From positions 1 to 64,000 of the forward strand of contig JAUHXC010000038.1 in assembly GCA_030427205.1 (NCBI GenBank): a DNA stretch of 64,000 nucleotides. The letters are read 5' to 3'. The notes beneath the pieces are model-generated. The model had not been told where the DNA came from. It worked only from the letters and a program-made list of their open reading frames with translations, and did no database searches. Positions 42,722 through 51,765 of the stretch are shown here, piece after piece. Made by a program: the position numbers and the translations under genes. This DNA comes from a bacterium. Its GTDB lineage: Bacteria; Myxococcota_A; Bradymonadia; UBA7976; UBA1532. Position 1 is the stretch's first letter; each line of letters opens with the position of its first letter.

Positions 42722-45700
42722 AGAGCTGGTCGCGCAGGGTCTCCAGGGCGCCGTAGGCCGCTTCGAGCGAGGCGATGGGCATGTCGATGCCATGGTCCAT
42801 CAGGCTCTTGGTGAAGCGCGGGCCGTTCCACGAGAAGAGCGTCGCCTCCCACTCCTCCCACAGCACCCGCAGGTAGGCCGCCACCCGACCCGAGAGGAAG
42901 CTCACCACCAGGTCGAGGCTCGAAGACAGGCGCAGGGCCAGCTCGTTGTGCGCGTTGATGCCCAGGGTCAGCGAGACGTCGAAGGGCAGGTCGATGCGCA
43001 GCAGGGTCAGGTAGACCTTGACCCCCGCCTCGGCCACCACCGCGTTGACCGTCGCGCTCGCGAAGCCTTCGACCGCGGCGTAGGGCGAGACCTTGCCGGT
43101 CAGCGCGAAGAGGTCGCAGGTGGCCTGCGCGGCGAAGGGCACCTCGAAGTCGACGGTGTAGTCGACGCCGATGCGCCCGGCGACGCCGCCGGCGATGGTC
43201 ACCGGCACGAAGCCGATGGTGAAGGTGGCGCCGGCGCTGACCAGGGTGCCGCCCTCGCTCCACTCGTCGCGCATGACGTTGAAGCCGTCCGACCAGTCGA
43301 GGTCGAGGTCTGCGCCGACCACCTCGATGCCGAGCAGCTCCACCTCGAGGCGGTTGGGGTCGACGCCGGCGGGCAGCTGCAGGCGGTCGGCCTCGCCGGC
43401 GTCCTTGGCGGCGTCGTAGAGCCGGGTATGCGCCGCGGCGTGCACCAGGCTCTGCGAGAAGAAGAGCGCGGTGGCGTCGACATCGAAGTGGGCGTAGGCC
43501 TCGGGGCGCAGGTCGCAGCGATCGGGGTCGTCGGCGTCGGCGTAGGTCGAGAACTCGCCGATGGCCCAGCCGAAGCCATAGCTCGCGGTGATGTTGAAGT
43601 TCTCGTCGCCGAGCATCGTGCTCTCGCCGGTGCTGCCCTGCAGCTTGAGCTTGCCGTCGGGGGTGATGGCGTCCTGGCCCAGCGCGTCGACGACGACCTT
43701 CAAGATGAGCTGCTTGTGCGACTCGAAGCAGCGGAAGTACTGCTCGACGGCGGTGGTGCTGGCGCTCCAGCGGTTGCAGTCGGCGCAGTTGGCCTGGCCC
43801 GTGGTATCGGCGTCGCCGGCCAGCAGGGCGCCGTCGGCGGCGAGCAGGCAGGTGCGGGCGGCGCCGTCGAGCTCGATACCGGGATAGGGCCGCAAGCCGT
43901 TCTGGGGCACGCCCAGATCGTGGCCGTCGAGCCGGCCGAAGCCCTCGGGGGTATTGTCGACGCAGTAGGTGTAGTCGTCCTCGCGCTCGGTGCTGTACAG
44001 CGCGAGCACCCGCTGGGCGAAGCGGCGCGGCGACCAATCGCAGGGGGTGATCACATCGGCCTCGAGGCAGCCGGCGGCGCGGGCGTCGAGCAGCGCCTGC
44101 TCGATCCGGGCGTCGATGCGATACAGCCGGTTCTGCAGGGCTTCGAGATAGGCCGGGCTGCCGACGCTGACCGGGGTGCCCAGCGCGTGGGTCGGATGCG
44201 GCGCGGCGCTCTGGTAGGCGGTGTAGCTCGGGCTCGGCGGCAGGGCATAGGAGACACCGCGCTGCATCGGCGCCGGCGGCTGGTTGATACCCATGGTGCC
44301 GAGGTCGGCCCGCGCCAGCCGGGCGGCGCGCTGACCCGCGAGCTGCGCCGAGATGGGATCCCCCGCCATCAGCTGCATCTGCACCGACGGGTCGAAGAGC
44401 GCGTCGGCCACCTCGTCGGGCAGCTCGGCCTCGATCTCGGCCTGCTTCGCGCTCCACCAGGTGATGATGTCGCCGACGGCGCGCGCCCGCTGGTAGAGCA
44501 GCTGCTCGAAGTCATCGACGCGCTGCTCGCCCATGGCGAGGTGCTCGTCGAGGTAGCCCGCCGCCTGCAGGTCGTCGCTCATCTGCTTGTGCCAGGCCCA
44601 CGACTCGACGTGGGTCACCGCGGCGCCGTCGACCAGATCCTGCCAGAGCGTATCGTCGCAGAAGACCGGCCCGGCCAGCGCGCTGCCGCACGACCCCTGG
44701 AAGCGGGCCTGCTGGCCGATGGCGACCGCGGCGTCGTAGGTCGCCCGGGCGTCGGCCCGATCGTCGGCGTCGAGCACGCCCACCATGTACAGGCCGTTCT
44801 TGGGCTGCGCCTCGCCGGGGAAGGTGATCTGCGGCTCGAGCAGCGCGCCGTCGCGGGCGGTCTGCGGCTCGCCGGCGATGCCCCGGGTGCCGATGGCCGA
44901 CTCGGGCACGACCCGCAGGTCGGGCTGGTCGCCGCGCCGGCGGCCGCCGAGGCGGCGCACGGTGCCTTCGTCGTATGCCACCCGGAAGATCGAGCGATAG
45001 TCATCGCCCAGACCCATGATGGCATCCTCGAAGCGGCTGTAGTCATAATAGCGCTCGTAGACATACTCCCGGCAGCTGTCGACCGCGATGCCATTGTCTT
45101 CCCATGCCATGCGGGCCAGCGCGTCGGCCAGGGCCGGGCTGAACCAGCCGCCGCCCTCGCTGCCCGGCGCGTCGCTCGACGCCCGGGTCCACTCGCGGGA
45201 GACGTGGCCCTGGTAGTGGGTCGTGCCGCCGACGAAGCGCTGGCCCTCGCGGCCGTAGTGGCCCTTGCTGACCACCCGCACGCCGTCGTCATCGGCGACG
45301 TTCTCGGGCAGCACGACCTCTTCGAGCGACTCGACCGGGCTGGCGCCCTCGGTGGCGGTGCCGCACTGCGAATCCCCGCGCAGGGCGTCGAGGTGCTGCC
45401 CGCTGACGTCGCCCGCGATCTCCGCCTCGCGATAGACCAGCCAGCGCGGCGCCTCGAGCTGGCCGCAGGCGCTGCTCATCCAGGCGTCGTCCTCGCACTG
45501 TTCGCGGGTGGGCTCGAGATCAGCGCAGGCGTCGGCGCAGGTCGCGCTGCTCGGATCGTCCAGCAGGCGCTGCCGCTCGACGCGGCCGCACCAGGCATTG
45601 TTGAGCCAGTCGGCGTCCTGGCACTCGGCGACGCTCGGTCCGCCGGCGCAGATGTCGACCGCCTCGGCGCCGAAGCCGCCGGGCACGATGGCCGCCGATG

Positions 45701-45764
45701 ACTCGGGCGGCACCAGCAGGGTCGAGGCGAGGGCGACGGCGCAGATGCGAAGCAGGGTCTTCAT
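42720..45764 (-). CDS. Large secreted protein of unknown function (1014 aa)
   Basis: ATG 45764 has GGAGAG upstream; the Sec signal ends near PPESSAA with no lipobox, so the protein is released or outer-membrane associated. The N-terminal third is Cys-containing with paired short repeats (ECQDADWLNNAWCG and QCEDDAWMSSACG), suggesting disulfide-bonded modules. The middle is helical (DDFEQLLYQRARAVGDIITW, LQNRLYRIDARIEQALLDAR). The last ~350 residues alternate beta strands (FTIGFVPVTIAGGVAGRIGV, VYLTLLRIDLPFDVSLTLGI), which could form a lipid-binding or barrel-like domain. I do not recognise a family. The 45010-45115 segment is AT-richer and holds ATGGCATCC/GATGCCAT words. Confidence 0.75.
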   Translation of the reverse strand: MKTLLRICAVALASTLLVPPESSAAIVPGGFGAEAVDICAGGPSVAECQDADWLNNAWCGRVERQRLLDDPSSATCADACADLEPTREQCEDDAWMSSACGQLEAPRWLVYREAEIAGDVSGQHLDALRGDSQCGTATEGASPVESLEEVVLPENVADDDGVRVVSKGHYGREGQRFVGGTTHYQGHVSREWTRASSDAPGSEGGGWFSPALADALARMAWEDNGIAVDSCREYVYERYYDYSRFEDAIMGLGDDYRSIFRVAYDEGTVRRLGGRRRGDQPDLRVVPESAIGTRGIAGEPQTARDGALLEPQITFPGEAQPKNGLYMVGVLDADDRADARATYDAAVAIGQQARFQGSCGSALAGPVFCDDTLWQDLVDGAAVTHVESWAWHKQMSDDLQAAGYLDEHLAMGEQRVDDFEQLLYQRARAVGDIITWWSAKQAEIEAELPDEVADALFDPSVQMQLMAGDPISAQLAGQRAARLARADLGTMGINQPPAPMQRGVSYALPPSPSYTAYQSAAPHPTHALGTPVSVGSPAYLEALQNRLYRIDARIEQALLDARAAGCLEADVITPCDWSPRRFAQRVLALYSTEREDDYTYCVDNTPEGFGRLDGHDLGVPQNGLRPYPGIELDGAARTCLLAADGALLAGDADTTGQANCADCNRWSASTTAVEQYFRCFESHKQLILKVVVDALGQDAITPDGKLKLQGSTGESTMLGDENFNITASYGFGWAIGEFSTYADADDPDRCDLRPEAYAHFDVDATALFFSQSLVHAAAHTRLYDAAKDAGEADRLQLPAGVDPNRLEVELLGIEVVGADLDLDWSDGFNVMRDEWSEGGTLVSAGATFTIGFVPVTIAGGVAGRIGVDYTVDFEVPFAAQATCDLFALTGKVSPYAAVEGFASATVNAVVAEAGVKVYLTLLRIDLPFDVSLTLGINAHNELALRLSSSLDLVVSFLSGRVAAYLRVLWEEWEATLFSWNGPRFTKSLMDHGIDMPIASLEAAYGALETLRDQL

Positions 45765-45866
45765 GGTCTCTCCGTTCGTGAAGCCGCGTCGGGGCGGCGG
45801 GTCAGCGAAAGCAAGGAGAGACTAGCGAGCGAGCGGGCGGCCCACGGGGCCGATCGGGGCGCGAAA

Positions 45867-45884
45867 CGTTAATCGACCGTTAAT
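45867..45884. promoter_or_regulatory. Tandem CGTTAAT direct repeat upstream of mscS
   Basis: CGTTAAT occurs at 45867-45873 and again at 45878-45884, an 11-bp period that matches one helical turn. Direct repeats with this spacing are typical half-sites of OmpR/PhoB-family response regulators. The site lies in the 254-bp region between the divergent secreted-protein and mscS genes. Confidence 0.4.
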
Positions 45885-46018
45885 GCTGCGGCGAACCGTG
45901 AAACGGCGCGGGCGGAGCCCGGCCACGCACCGTCACGGGCGTATCTCTACGTAACTCACCCGATGTCGGCCGCGCGGGATGGGCGCACCGTGGGCGCACA
46001 CAATCACGGGAGGCATCG

Positions 46019-46864
46019 ATGAACGAGGTAGAGGTCGCCGCGAGCAGCATCGGCGATTGGATCATCACCAAGGGGCTCTCGCTGCTCGGCGCCATCCTGG
46101 CCGCGGTCGTCATCTGGGTCGTGGGCAAGTGGCTCGTCGGCGTCGCGCGCCGGCTCGTCACGGCGACGATGACCCGACGCAAGGTCGACGATACGCTGAT
46201 CCGCTATACCGACTCGGCGCTCGACATCCTGCTGACCATCGTCCTGATCATGGCCATCCTCGGCTGGTTCGGCGTCGAGACGACCACCTTCGCCGCGCTG
46301 ATCGCCGCGGGCGGCGTCGCCATCGGCATGGCCTGGTCGGGCCTGCTGTCGAACTTCGCGGCGGGCGTCTTCATGATCGTGCTGCGCCCGTTCAAGGTGG
46401 GCGACTTCGTGCAAGTGGCCGGCAAAATGGGCACCGTCGAAGAGATCGGCCTCTTCGTGGTGACCATCAACACCCTCGACAACGTGAAGACCATCCTGGG
46501 CAACGGCAAGGTCTTCGGCGATACCATCCAGAACTTCACCGCCAACCCCACCCGCCGCGTCGAGCTGGTCGCGCAGCTGAGCCACGACACCGACGTGCGC
46601 GACGCCATCCAGCGGCTGCAGGAGAAGCTGAAGGCCATCCCCAACGTATCGACCGACAACCCGCCCGAGGTGGACGTGCTGACCTTCACCCTGGCCGGCC
46701 CGGTGCTGGCGGTGCGGCCGTACACCCACAACGACCACTACTGGCAGGTCTACTTCGATACCAACCTGGCCATCCGCGACATCGGCGGCGAGGCGGGCTA
46801 CTCGGTGCCCGAGCAGCACTTCCAGGTTCAGACGATGCCCGTCGCGCCGAGCAAGGCCAGCTGA
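46019..46864 (+). CDS. mscS: MscS-type small mechanosensitive channel
   Basis: A 281-aa inner-membrane channel that opens on membrane tension to release osmolytes in hypoosmotic shock. GGGAGG precedes ATG 46019. Three transmembrane helices occur at ~15-40, ~65-88 and ~93-125. The pore-lining TM3 carries the family's Gly/Ala pattern (AALIAAGGVAIGMAWSGLLS) and is followed by the MscS hinge (IVLRPFKVGDFV). The cytoplasmic beta domain (MGTVEEIGLFVVTINTLDN) and alpha/beta C-terminus are complete; length matches E. coli MscS. It may be controlled through the repeat at 45867. Confidence 0.95.
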   Translation: MNEVEVAASSIGDWIITKGLSLLGAILAAVVIWVVGKWLVGVARRLVTATMTRRKVDDTLIRYTDSALDILLTIVLIMAILGWFGVETTTFAALIAAGGVAIGMAWSGLLSNFAAGVFMIVLRPFKVGDFVQVAGKMGTVEEIGLFVVTINTLDNVKTILGNGKVFGDTIQNFTANPTRRVELVAQLSHDTDVRDAIQRLQEKLKAIPNVSTDNPPEVDVLTFTLAGPVLAVRPYTHNDHYWQVYFDTNLAIRDIGGEAGYSVPEQHFQVQTMPVAPSKAS

Positions 46865-46888
46865 CGCCCTTCGGCCGCTGGCGGCTTC

Positions 46889-47629
46889 TCAGTCGCTGGC
46901 GGCCTTGAAGAAGACCCGCAGCCCCACCAAGAGCACCGCCACCGAGATGAGGCCGCACAGGCCGCCCCAGAACCAATACGGCAGGAAGAGCGCGTCGCTC
47001 ATCTGCTGCACGTCGGATGGCATCTGCCCGTTGGCGGTATTGGCGTACTGGGTGAAGAGGTAGTCCCCGCGGGAGAAGACGCTCAGCGCGAGCTGCACCG
47101 CCAGGAAGACCACCGCGACCTGGCTGACCCAGGGCTTGCCCTTGACGGCGATGGCGAGGCAGATCGCGGCGGTGGCGCCGACGAAGGCCACGCCGAACCA
47201 GTTGCGCACCACCAGCACGACGGCGAGCGCCAGCACCACGCCGAAGATCGCCAGCGCGATGCGGGCGCCCTTGGGGGTCCGGCCGACGATGAAGCCGATG
47301 CCGCCGATGAGCGCGGGGCCGACGAGCCCGCCGGCGCTGATGAAGGCCTTGGCGAAGCGCCCGAAGGCCCCGCGGGAGTAGGCCACGCCCGATCCGTCGG
47401 CGAACATCTCGAAGCGGTCGAACTCGCCGCCCATCATGATCGCGGCGACGCCGTGCCCCAGCTCGTGCACCAGGGTCGACAGCAGCATCAGCGGGTAGCC
47501 GATCGTCCGCCCGTAGGGGATGACGTGGTACAGCAGCACGGTCACGATGATGCTGCCGACGAGGAAGGCCGCCGCCTGGTCGCGATGGCGGGCGATCTCG
47601 GTCGTCTGGCCGGCAGACGCGTCGCTCAT
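46889..47629 (-). CDS. M50-family membrane metalloprotease
   Basis: ATG 47629 overlaps the stop of the aldehyde dehydrogenase by 4 bases (246 aa). An HELGH zinc motif sits at residues 55-59 inside a hydrophobic helix (LMLLSTLVHELGHG), followed by GGEFDRFEMFADGSGVAYS and several membrane segments, as in the M50B peptidase-like family. These proteins are site-2-protease relatives that cleave substrates in or near the membrane. The second metal ligand motif (NPDG-like) of classical S2P is not obvious. Its place at the end of the operon carrying the Pup-like gene makes it a candidate protease for tagged membrane proteins; that link is inference. Confidence 0.82.
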   Translation of the reverse strand: MSDASAGQTTEIARHRDQAAAFLVGSIIVTVLLYHVIPYGRTIGYPLMLLSTLVHELGHGVAAIMMGGEFDRFEMFADGSGVAYSRGAFGRFAKAFISAGGLVGPALIGGIGFIVGRTPKGARIALAIFGVVLALAVVLVVRNWFGVAFVGATAAICLAIAVKGKPWVSQVAVVFLAVQLALSVFSRGDYLFTQYANTANGQMPSDVQQMSDALFLPYWFWGGLCGLISVAVLLVGLRVFFKAASD

Positions 47630-49005
47630 GATCGCTTCCCGGGCTTGGGCTTGCTGCGGCTGATCACCCGCACCTGGGCGAACTGCCGGTGCCCGGCGAT
47701 GCCTTTGTGATAACCGAAGCCGCTCTGGCGCGCGCCGACCCACGGGGTGCCGAAGGCGCCGCCGACGCCGCGGTTGATGCCGACCATGCCCGCGTCGAGC
47801 CGGTCGGCGACCGCCGCGGCGCGCGCTTCGTCGCCGCCGAAGACGATGGCCCCGAGGCCGTAGGGCGTGTCATTGGCCAGCCGCACCGCCTCGTCGTCGT
47901 CGGCGACGCGGATGACGCAGGCCACCGGGCCGAAGGTCTCCTCGCGGGCGATGTCCATGGCGTGGGTGACCCCGTCGAGCACCGCCGGCTGCAAGAAGGC
48001 CCCCGGCCCCGCTTCCCCGCCGCAGAGGCGTCGGGCGCCGTCCGCTTCGGCCGCGGCGAGCTGGCGCAGCACGTGGGCCCGCTGGCGCTGGTTGACCATC
48101 GGGCCGATGCGCACGCCGTCTTCGGTGCCGTGGCCCACCTTCATCTTGCCGGCCTCGGCGACGAGCGCGTCGACGAAGCGGTCGGCGATGGCCTCGTCGA
48201 CGTAGATCCGCTCGGTCGAGACGCAGACCTGCCCCGCGTTGCGGAAGCTGTTGCGGGCGGCGAAGCGCGCCGCGCTGGCCACGTCGGCGTCGTCGAGCAC
48301 GACCAGCGGGTCCTTGCCGCCCAGCTCGAGGATGATCCGGGTGAGGCGGCCGGCGGCGGCGGCCATGATCGACTGTCCGACCGCGCGGCTGCCGGTGAAG
48401 GCGATCAAGTCGACGTCGGCGGCGACGAGCGCTTTGCCCTGGGCGTCGGCGCCGTGGGCGATCTGCAGGACGCCGTCGGGCAGGTCGGCCCCGAGCAGGT
48501 CGACGTAGGCCTGACCGGTCAGCGGCGTCTCTTCGCTGGGCTTGAGGATGACCGTATTGCCCGCCATCAGCGCCGGCAGCACCATCCAGTGGGGCATGCT
48601 GAACGGGAAGTTCCACGGGGTGATCGCCGCGCAGACGCCGAGCCCGTCGTAGCGCATCTCCGAGCGGGTATAGGCGTCTTCGACCACCTCGGCGGTGAAG
48701 GCCTCGACCATCTCGTCGAGCTCTTCGATCAGCCCCTTGCCGGTGTAGCGCACCTCGCCGACGCCTTCGGCGAGCGGCTTGCCCATCTCGCGGGTGAGCT
48801 GCAACCCGACGGCCTCGGCGGCCTCGATCATCCGGCTGGCGGCGCCTCTCAGCGCGTCGCGGCGGCCCGTGGGCCCCAGCGCGGCCCACGCGGGCTGCGC
48901 GGCGCGGGCGCGGGCGACCATGGCGCTGATCTCATCGACCGGCGTGATCGGCACCTCGCCGACGGGCTGGCCGTCGGCCGGGTCGAAGCTGACGAGGGTG
49001 GCCAT
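47626..49005 (-). CDS. Aldehyde dehydrogenase (succinate-semialdehyde type)
   Basis: ATG 49005 has AGGAGG upstream (459 aa, usual length). Catalytic residues are present: Glu227 in LELGGKDP and Cys261 in NAGQVCVSTERIYV. The NAD(P) cleft motif is PWNFPF and the Lys motif ILKPSEETPL. The sequence most resembles NAD(P)-dependent succinate-semialdehyde/aldehyde dehydrogenases. It oxidises an aldehyde to an acid in the cytoplasm. It lies between the small 77-aa gene and the M50 gene on the same strand. YhhN enzymes release a fatty aldehyde from lysoplasmalogens, so this dehydrogenase could plausibly clear that product. Confidence 0.93.
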   Translation of the reverse strand: MATLVSFDPADGQPVGEVPITPVDEISAMVARARAAQPAWAALGPTGRRDALRGAASRMIEAAEAVGLQLTREMGKPLAEGVGEVRYTGKGLIEELDEMVEAFTAEVVEDAYTRSEMRYDGLGVCAAITPWNFPFSMPHWMVLPALMAGNTVILKPSEETPLTGQAYVDLLGADLPDGVLQIAHGADAQGKALVAADVDLIAFTGSRAVGQSIMAAAAGRLTRIILELGGKDPLVVLDDADVASAARFAARNSFRNAGQVCVSTERIYVDEAIADRFVDALVAEAGKMKVGHGTEDGVRIGPMVNQRQRAHVLRQLAAAEADGARRLCGGEAGPGAFLQPAVLDGVTHAMDIAREETFGPVACVIRVADDDEAVRLANDTPYGLGAIVFGGDEARAAAVADRLDAGMVGINRGVGGAFGTPWVGARQSGFGYHKGIAGHRQFAQVRVISRSKPKPGKRS

Positions 49006-49108
49006 ATCGTCCTCCTGACGGGCTCTGGCGCGCCGCAACCGGCTGCGCAGGCAGGGTGCCATCATGGCCGCGGGCGCTCAACCGCGCTCGACGGCGATCG
49101 ACCGCGAT

Positions 49109-49342
49109 CTACCGCGCCTTGCGCTCGGCGAGCACCGCGACGAGCACCGCCCGCACGCCGCGCTGATCGAGCCCGCGCAGCGCCTGGGCCGCCGCGGCGA
49201 CCTCGTTGTAGCCCAGGGCCATCAGCGTCGGCTTGGTCAGCGGGTACTCGAGCTCGGTCTTGAGGATGCGCCGCAGCAGGTTCTCGAGCTGCGGCGTCGG
49301 CACGTCGACGAGGCCGACGTTGAGGGTGCGATAGGGGTCCAT
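49109..49342 (-). CDS. Small helical protein of unknown function (77 aa)
   Basis: ATG 49342 with GGAG upstream; 24 bases after the YhhN stop, so in the same transcript as the Pup-like and ligase genes. The sequence has an early PTPQLENLLRRILKTELEYP segment and a helical end (NEVAAAAQALRGLDQRGVRA). It has no Cys, signal or membrane segment. I do not recognise a family. By position it could be an adaptor of the proposed modification system. Confidence 0.7.
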   Translation of the reverse strand: MDPYRTLNVGLVDVPTPQLENLLRRILKTELEYPLTKPTLMALGYNEVAAAAQALRGLDQRGVRAVLVAVLAERKAR

Positions 49343-49366
49343 GGGGGCTCCGAAGAGGTGTGAGGG

Positions 49367-50008
49367 TCAGACGCCGGCGGCCGCGGCGAAGACGAGCTGG
49401 GCGCCGAAGTAGAGCGGCACGCCCCACAGCCGGTTGCGGAAGCCGCCGTTCTTGAAGCGATCGACGCCCACCGAGATGTCGGAGGCGACGAACAGCGTGG
49501 CGGCGATCGGCTCGCGGATGTCGCCGGCGGCGGCGTAGGTGCCCACCGACAAGGCGGCCATCGAGCAGATGACGACGATATAGGCCACCACCGGCGCCTG
49601 CAGCAGCCGCGGCACGTCGGGGCTCAGCCAGCGGTGCACGACGACCCCGAAGACGATCAGCGGCGCCGCGGCGATGGCCACCGCGCCCAGGTCGACGCCG
49701 CGCACGGCGAAGGCGACCGAGTAGGCCACGTGCCCCAGCAGGAAAGCGCCGAGGCCGGCGAGAAACGGCAGCCCGGTCGACCGCGGGATGAGCAGGATGT
49801 CGCCCAGGGCCGACAGCGAGAGCCCGACGATGACCGTGATACCGAAGGCGTGATGATGCGCGTCGACCATGAACGCGGCGCTGATGAACGCCGCCGAGGC
49901 CAGCGGCTTGAACAGCCACTTGAGCCGCTGGTCGTGGCGCCGCTCGCCCCACAAGAGCCCGACGGTGCACACCGCGCAGACCGCGGCGGCGATGTGATAG
50001 CCGGACAT
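49367..50008 (-). CDS. YhhN/TMEM86-family membrane protein (lysoplasmalogenase-like)
   Basis: ATG 50008 shares one base with the ligase stop (TGATG), so the two are translationally coupled (213 aa). Seven to eight hydrophobic helices cover the protein. YhhN-family signatures are visible: KPLASAAFISAAF, GLSLSALGDILLIP, FLLGHVAYSVAF and the C-terminal GVPLYFGAQ. Bacterial and animal YhhN/TMEM86 proteins hydrolyse the vinyl-ether bond of lysoplasmalogens. Its pairing with a Pup-type ligase gene is unusual. Confidence 0.85.
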   Translation of the reverse strand: MSGYHIAAAVCAVCTVGLLWGERRHDQRLKWLFKPLASAAFISAAFMVDAHHHAFGITVIVGLSLSALGDILLIPRSTGLPFLAGLGAFLLGHVAYSVAFAVRGVDLGAVAIAAAPLIVFGVVVHRWLSPDVPRLLQAPVVAYIVVICSMAALSVGTYAAAGDIREPIAATLFVASDISVGVDRFKNGGFRNRLWGVPLYFGAQLVFAAAAGV

Positions 50009-51735
50009 CAACTCTCCTCTCGTCGGGCGTCGCGGCGGGCGCGGAACGCGTCGATGCGCACGATCTTGCGCTCGAGGCCCGCGCCGATGCGCGCCTCGTG
50101 CCAGCCGATGACCGCGGGCGTCGCGCCGTCGGCCAGCTCGCGGATCAAGCGCCCGCGCTGACGGGCGGGCGAGGCCTCGGGCGCCTCGTGGATGGCGGCA
50201 GCGGCCTCTTCGGGGCCGACGAGCACCGGCGCGATGCCCGCCGCCTCCATCTGCGCGACCGGGCCGTCGACCAGCTCGTGGTAGCGCAGGTCGATCTTCT
50301 TGCGCACGGGGTGGGTCGCGCCGGCGGCGGCGGCCTCCATCAGATAGCGTTTGCTGATCCAGTCGATCCGGCCGACGAGGCCGCCCGGGTCGTCGGCGAG
50401 CGTATCGAGCGCCTCGCCCCACAGGCGCACGACGTCGTGGGCCTCCATCGACGCCGCGGGGTGATCGGCCAGCCAGGCCCGCGCCCGCTCGAGGTACCAG
50501 CGCTGCAGCTCGATGGCGGTCAGCGTCCGGCCGTCGCGGGTCGCGACCGCCGCGGCGAGCGTCGGGTCGTCGGTCAGCGCGTGCAGCGCGGCGATCGGAC
50601 GCCGCAGTCGGGGCGCGTCGTGCAGCGCGCCGGCCTCGGCCATGTCGAGCACCAGCAGCGTGGTGCCCAGCTTGAGGTACTCGGCGACCTGACAGCGGTT
50701 GGCGTCGGCCAGCCCGAGCTGCATGCGCTGGCGGCGGGCGAAGAGCCCGGGCAGGCCCGAGGCGTCGAAGACCAGCAGCCGCTGCAGCCCCTTGAGGTGG
50801 TTGCCGGTGTCGAAGATCGCCCGGCCGACGGGCGCCGCCGAGCTGCGCATCAGCCGGCGGATCGACGGCGCCTTCTCGCTGAGCAGGAACCGCCCGTCGG
50901 GCTCGACGGTGCCGGTGCCGCTGACGATCGGGCGGCTGACGAAGAAGCCGGCGGTGGTCTGGCGGATGGTGCGAAACGCGCACAGGCGCAGCAGCCACGC
51001 GTAGGGCAGCACCGCGGGCATCGCCAGCAGCATGTCGAGCCAGCTCGCCAGCCGGGTCATGATCCGCTGGGCCCGCTTCTCGGGATCGCGGGCGATCACC
51101 GTGAAGATGTCGGGGCGATCGAGCCCGCGCAGCTGCACGTAGATGGTGTCGATGATGATGCCGGCGACGCCGACGACGAAGATGAGCAGGATGAGCGCCA
51201 CCAGGATCATCCAGCAGACGAGCACGTCGACCAGCATCACCGGCACCAGCAGCGCCAGCCCGAGCCGGTAGAGCCACAGCATCGGCCCGCGGGCCAGCTC
51301 GGCCTCGAAGTTCTCCTGCACCCCGTAGACGTTGCCCTCGGCGTCGCGGCCGTTCTTGAGCAGGCCCAGCGCGCCGGGGTGGCCGTCGAGGCGCAGCCGG
51401 GCGGCGGCGTCGGGCAGGGCGTCGGCGAGCAGGGCCTCTTGCGCGCGTTGATAGAGCAGCAGCTGCCCCGGGCCGCGGCACTCGGGCGTGCTGGCCTCGA
51501 TCAGGCCGCCGTCGGGGTCGGTGGGCGAGCGCTCGAAGTACAAGCCGCCGCCGTTGGCGGTGAAGAGCTGCTCGTGGGAGTAGCGGCGCCGTCCGGGCAG
51601 GGTCGCGACCCGCGCGCGGACCACCGCGGCCACCGCTTCGAAGATGACGTGCTTGTCCGGCTGCCGGTCACCCGGGGCGGATGGGCTGAAGCGAATGGCG
51701 TATTCGGTCTCGAGGCCGGCGAGCCGGTCGAGCAC
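50008..51735 (-). CDS. PafA/Dop-family Pup ligase-like protein with hydrophobic insertion
   Basis: GTG 51735 with GGAG upstream (575 aa). The glutamine-synthetase-like fold of Pup ligase/deamidase is recognisable: metal-binding GLETEYAI (7-14), NGGGLYFERS and STPEC (61-86), KNGRDAEGNVYGVQENF (127-143), GFFVSRPIVSGTGTV (263-277), DANRCQVAEYLKLGTTLLVL (344-363) and DWISKRYLM with DLRYHEL (~447-477). PafA ligates the C-terminal Glu of Pup to target lysines; Dop deamidates or removes Pup. Unlike known PafA or Dop, about 110 residues rich in hydrophobic helices (152-200, 234-252) are inserted between the ENF and SRPIV motifs, implying membrane association. The gene for a GGGE-ending peptide lies 30 bases upstream. 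Confidence 0.85.
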   Translation of the reverse strand: MLDRLAGLETEYAIRFSPSAPGDRQPDKHVIFEAVAAVVRARVATLPGRRRYSHEQLFTANGGGLYFERSPTDPDGGLIEASTPECRGPGQLLLYQRAQEALLADALPDAAARLRLDGHPGALGLLKNGRDAEGNVYGVQENFEAELARGPMLWLYRLGLALLVPVMLVDVLVCWMILVALILLIFVVGVAGIIIDTIYVQLRGLDRPDIFTVIARDPEKRAQRIMTRLASWLDMLLAMPAVLPYAWLLRLCAFRTIRQTTAGFFVSRPIVSGTGTVEPDGRFLLSEKAPSIRRLMRSSAAPVGRAIFDTGNHLKGLQRLLVFDASGLPGLFARRQRMQLGLADANRCQVAEYLKLGTTLLVLDMAEAGALHDAPRLRRPIAALHALTDDPTLAAAVATRDGRTLTAIELQRWYLERARAWLADHPAASMEAHDVVRLWGEALDTLADDPGGLVGRIDWISKRYLMEAAAAGATHPVRKKIDLRYHELVDGPVAQMEAAGIAPVLVGPEEAAAAIHEAPEASPARQRGRLIRELADGATPAVIGWHEARIGAGLERKIVRIDAFRARRDARREES

Positions 51736-51765
51736 GGCGGGGCTCCGTTCGTCGGCCCGGAGGGG

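Noticed and set aside
46869..46910. Hairpin candidate between mscS and the M50 gene
   Set aside because: Arms CTTCGGCCGC and GCGGCCTTGAAG pair imperfectly across a long loop and one arm is coding.
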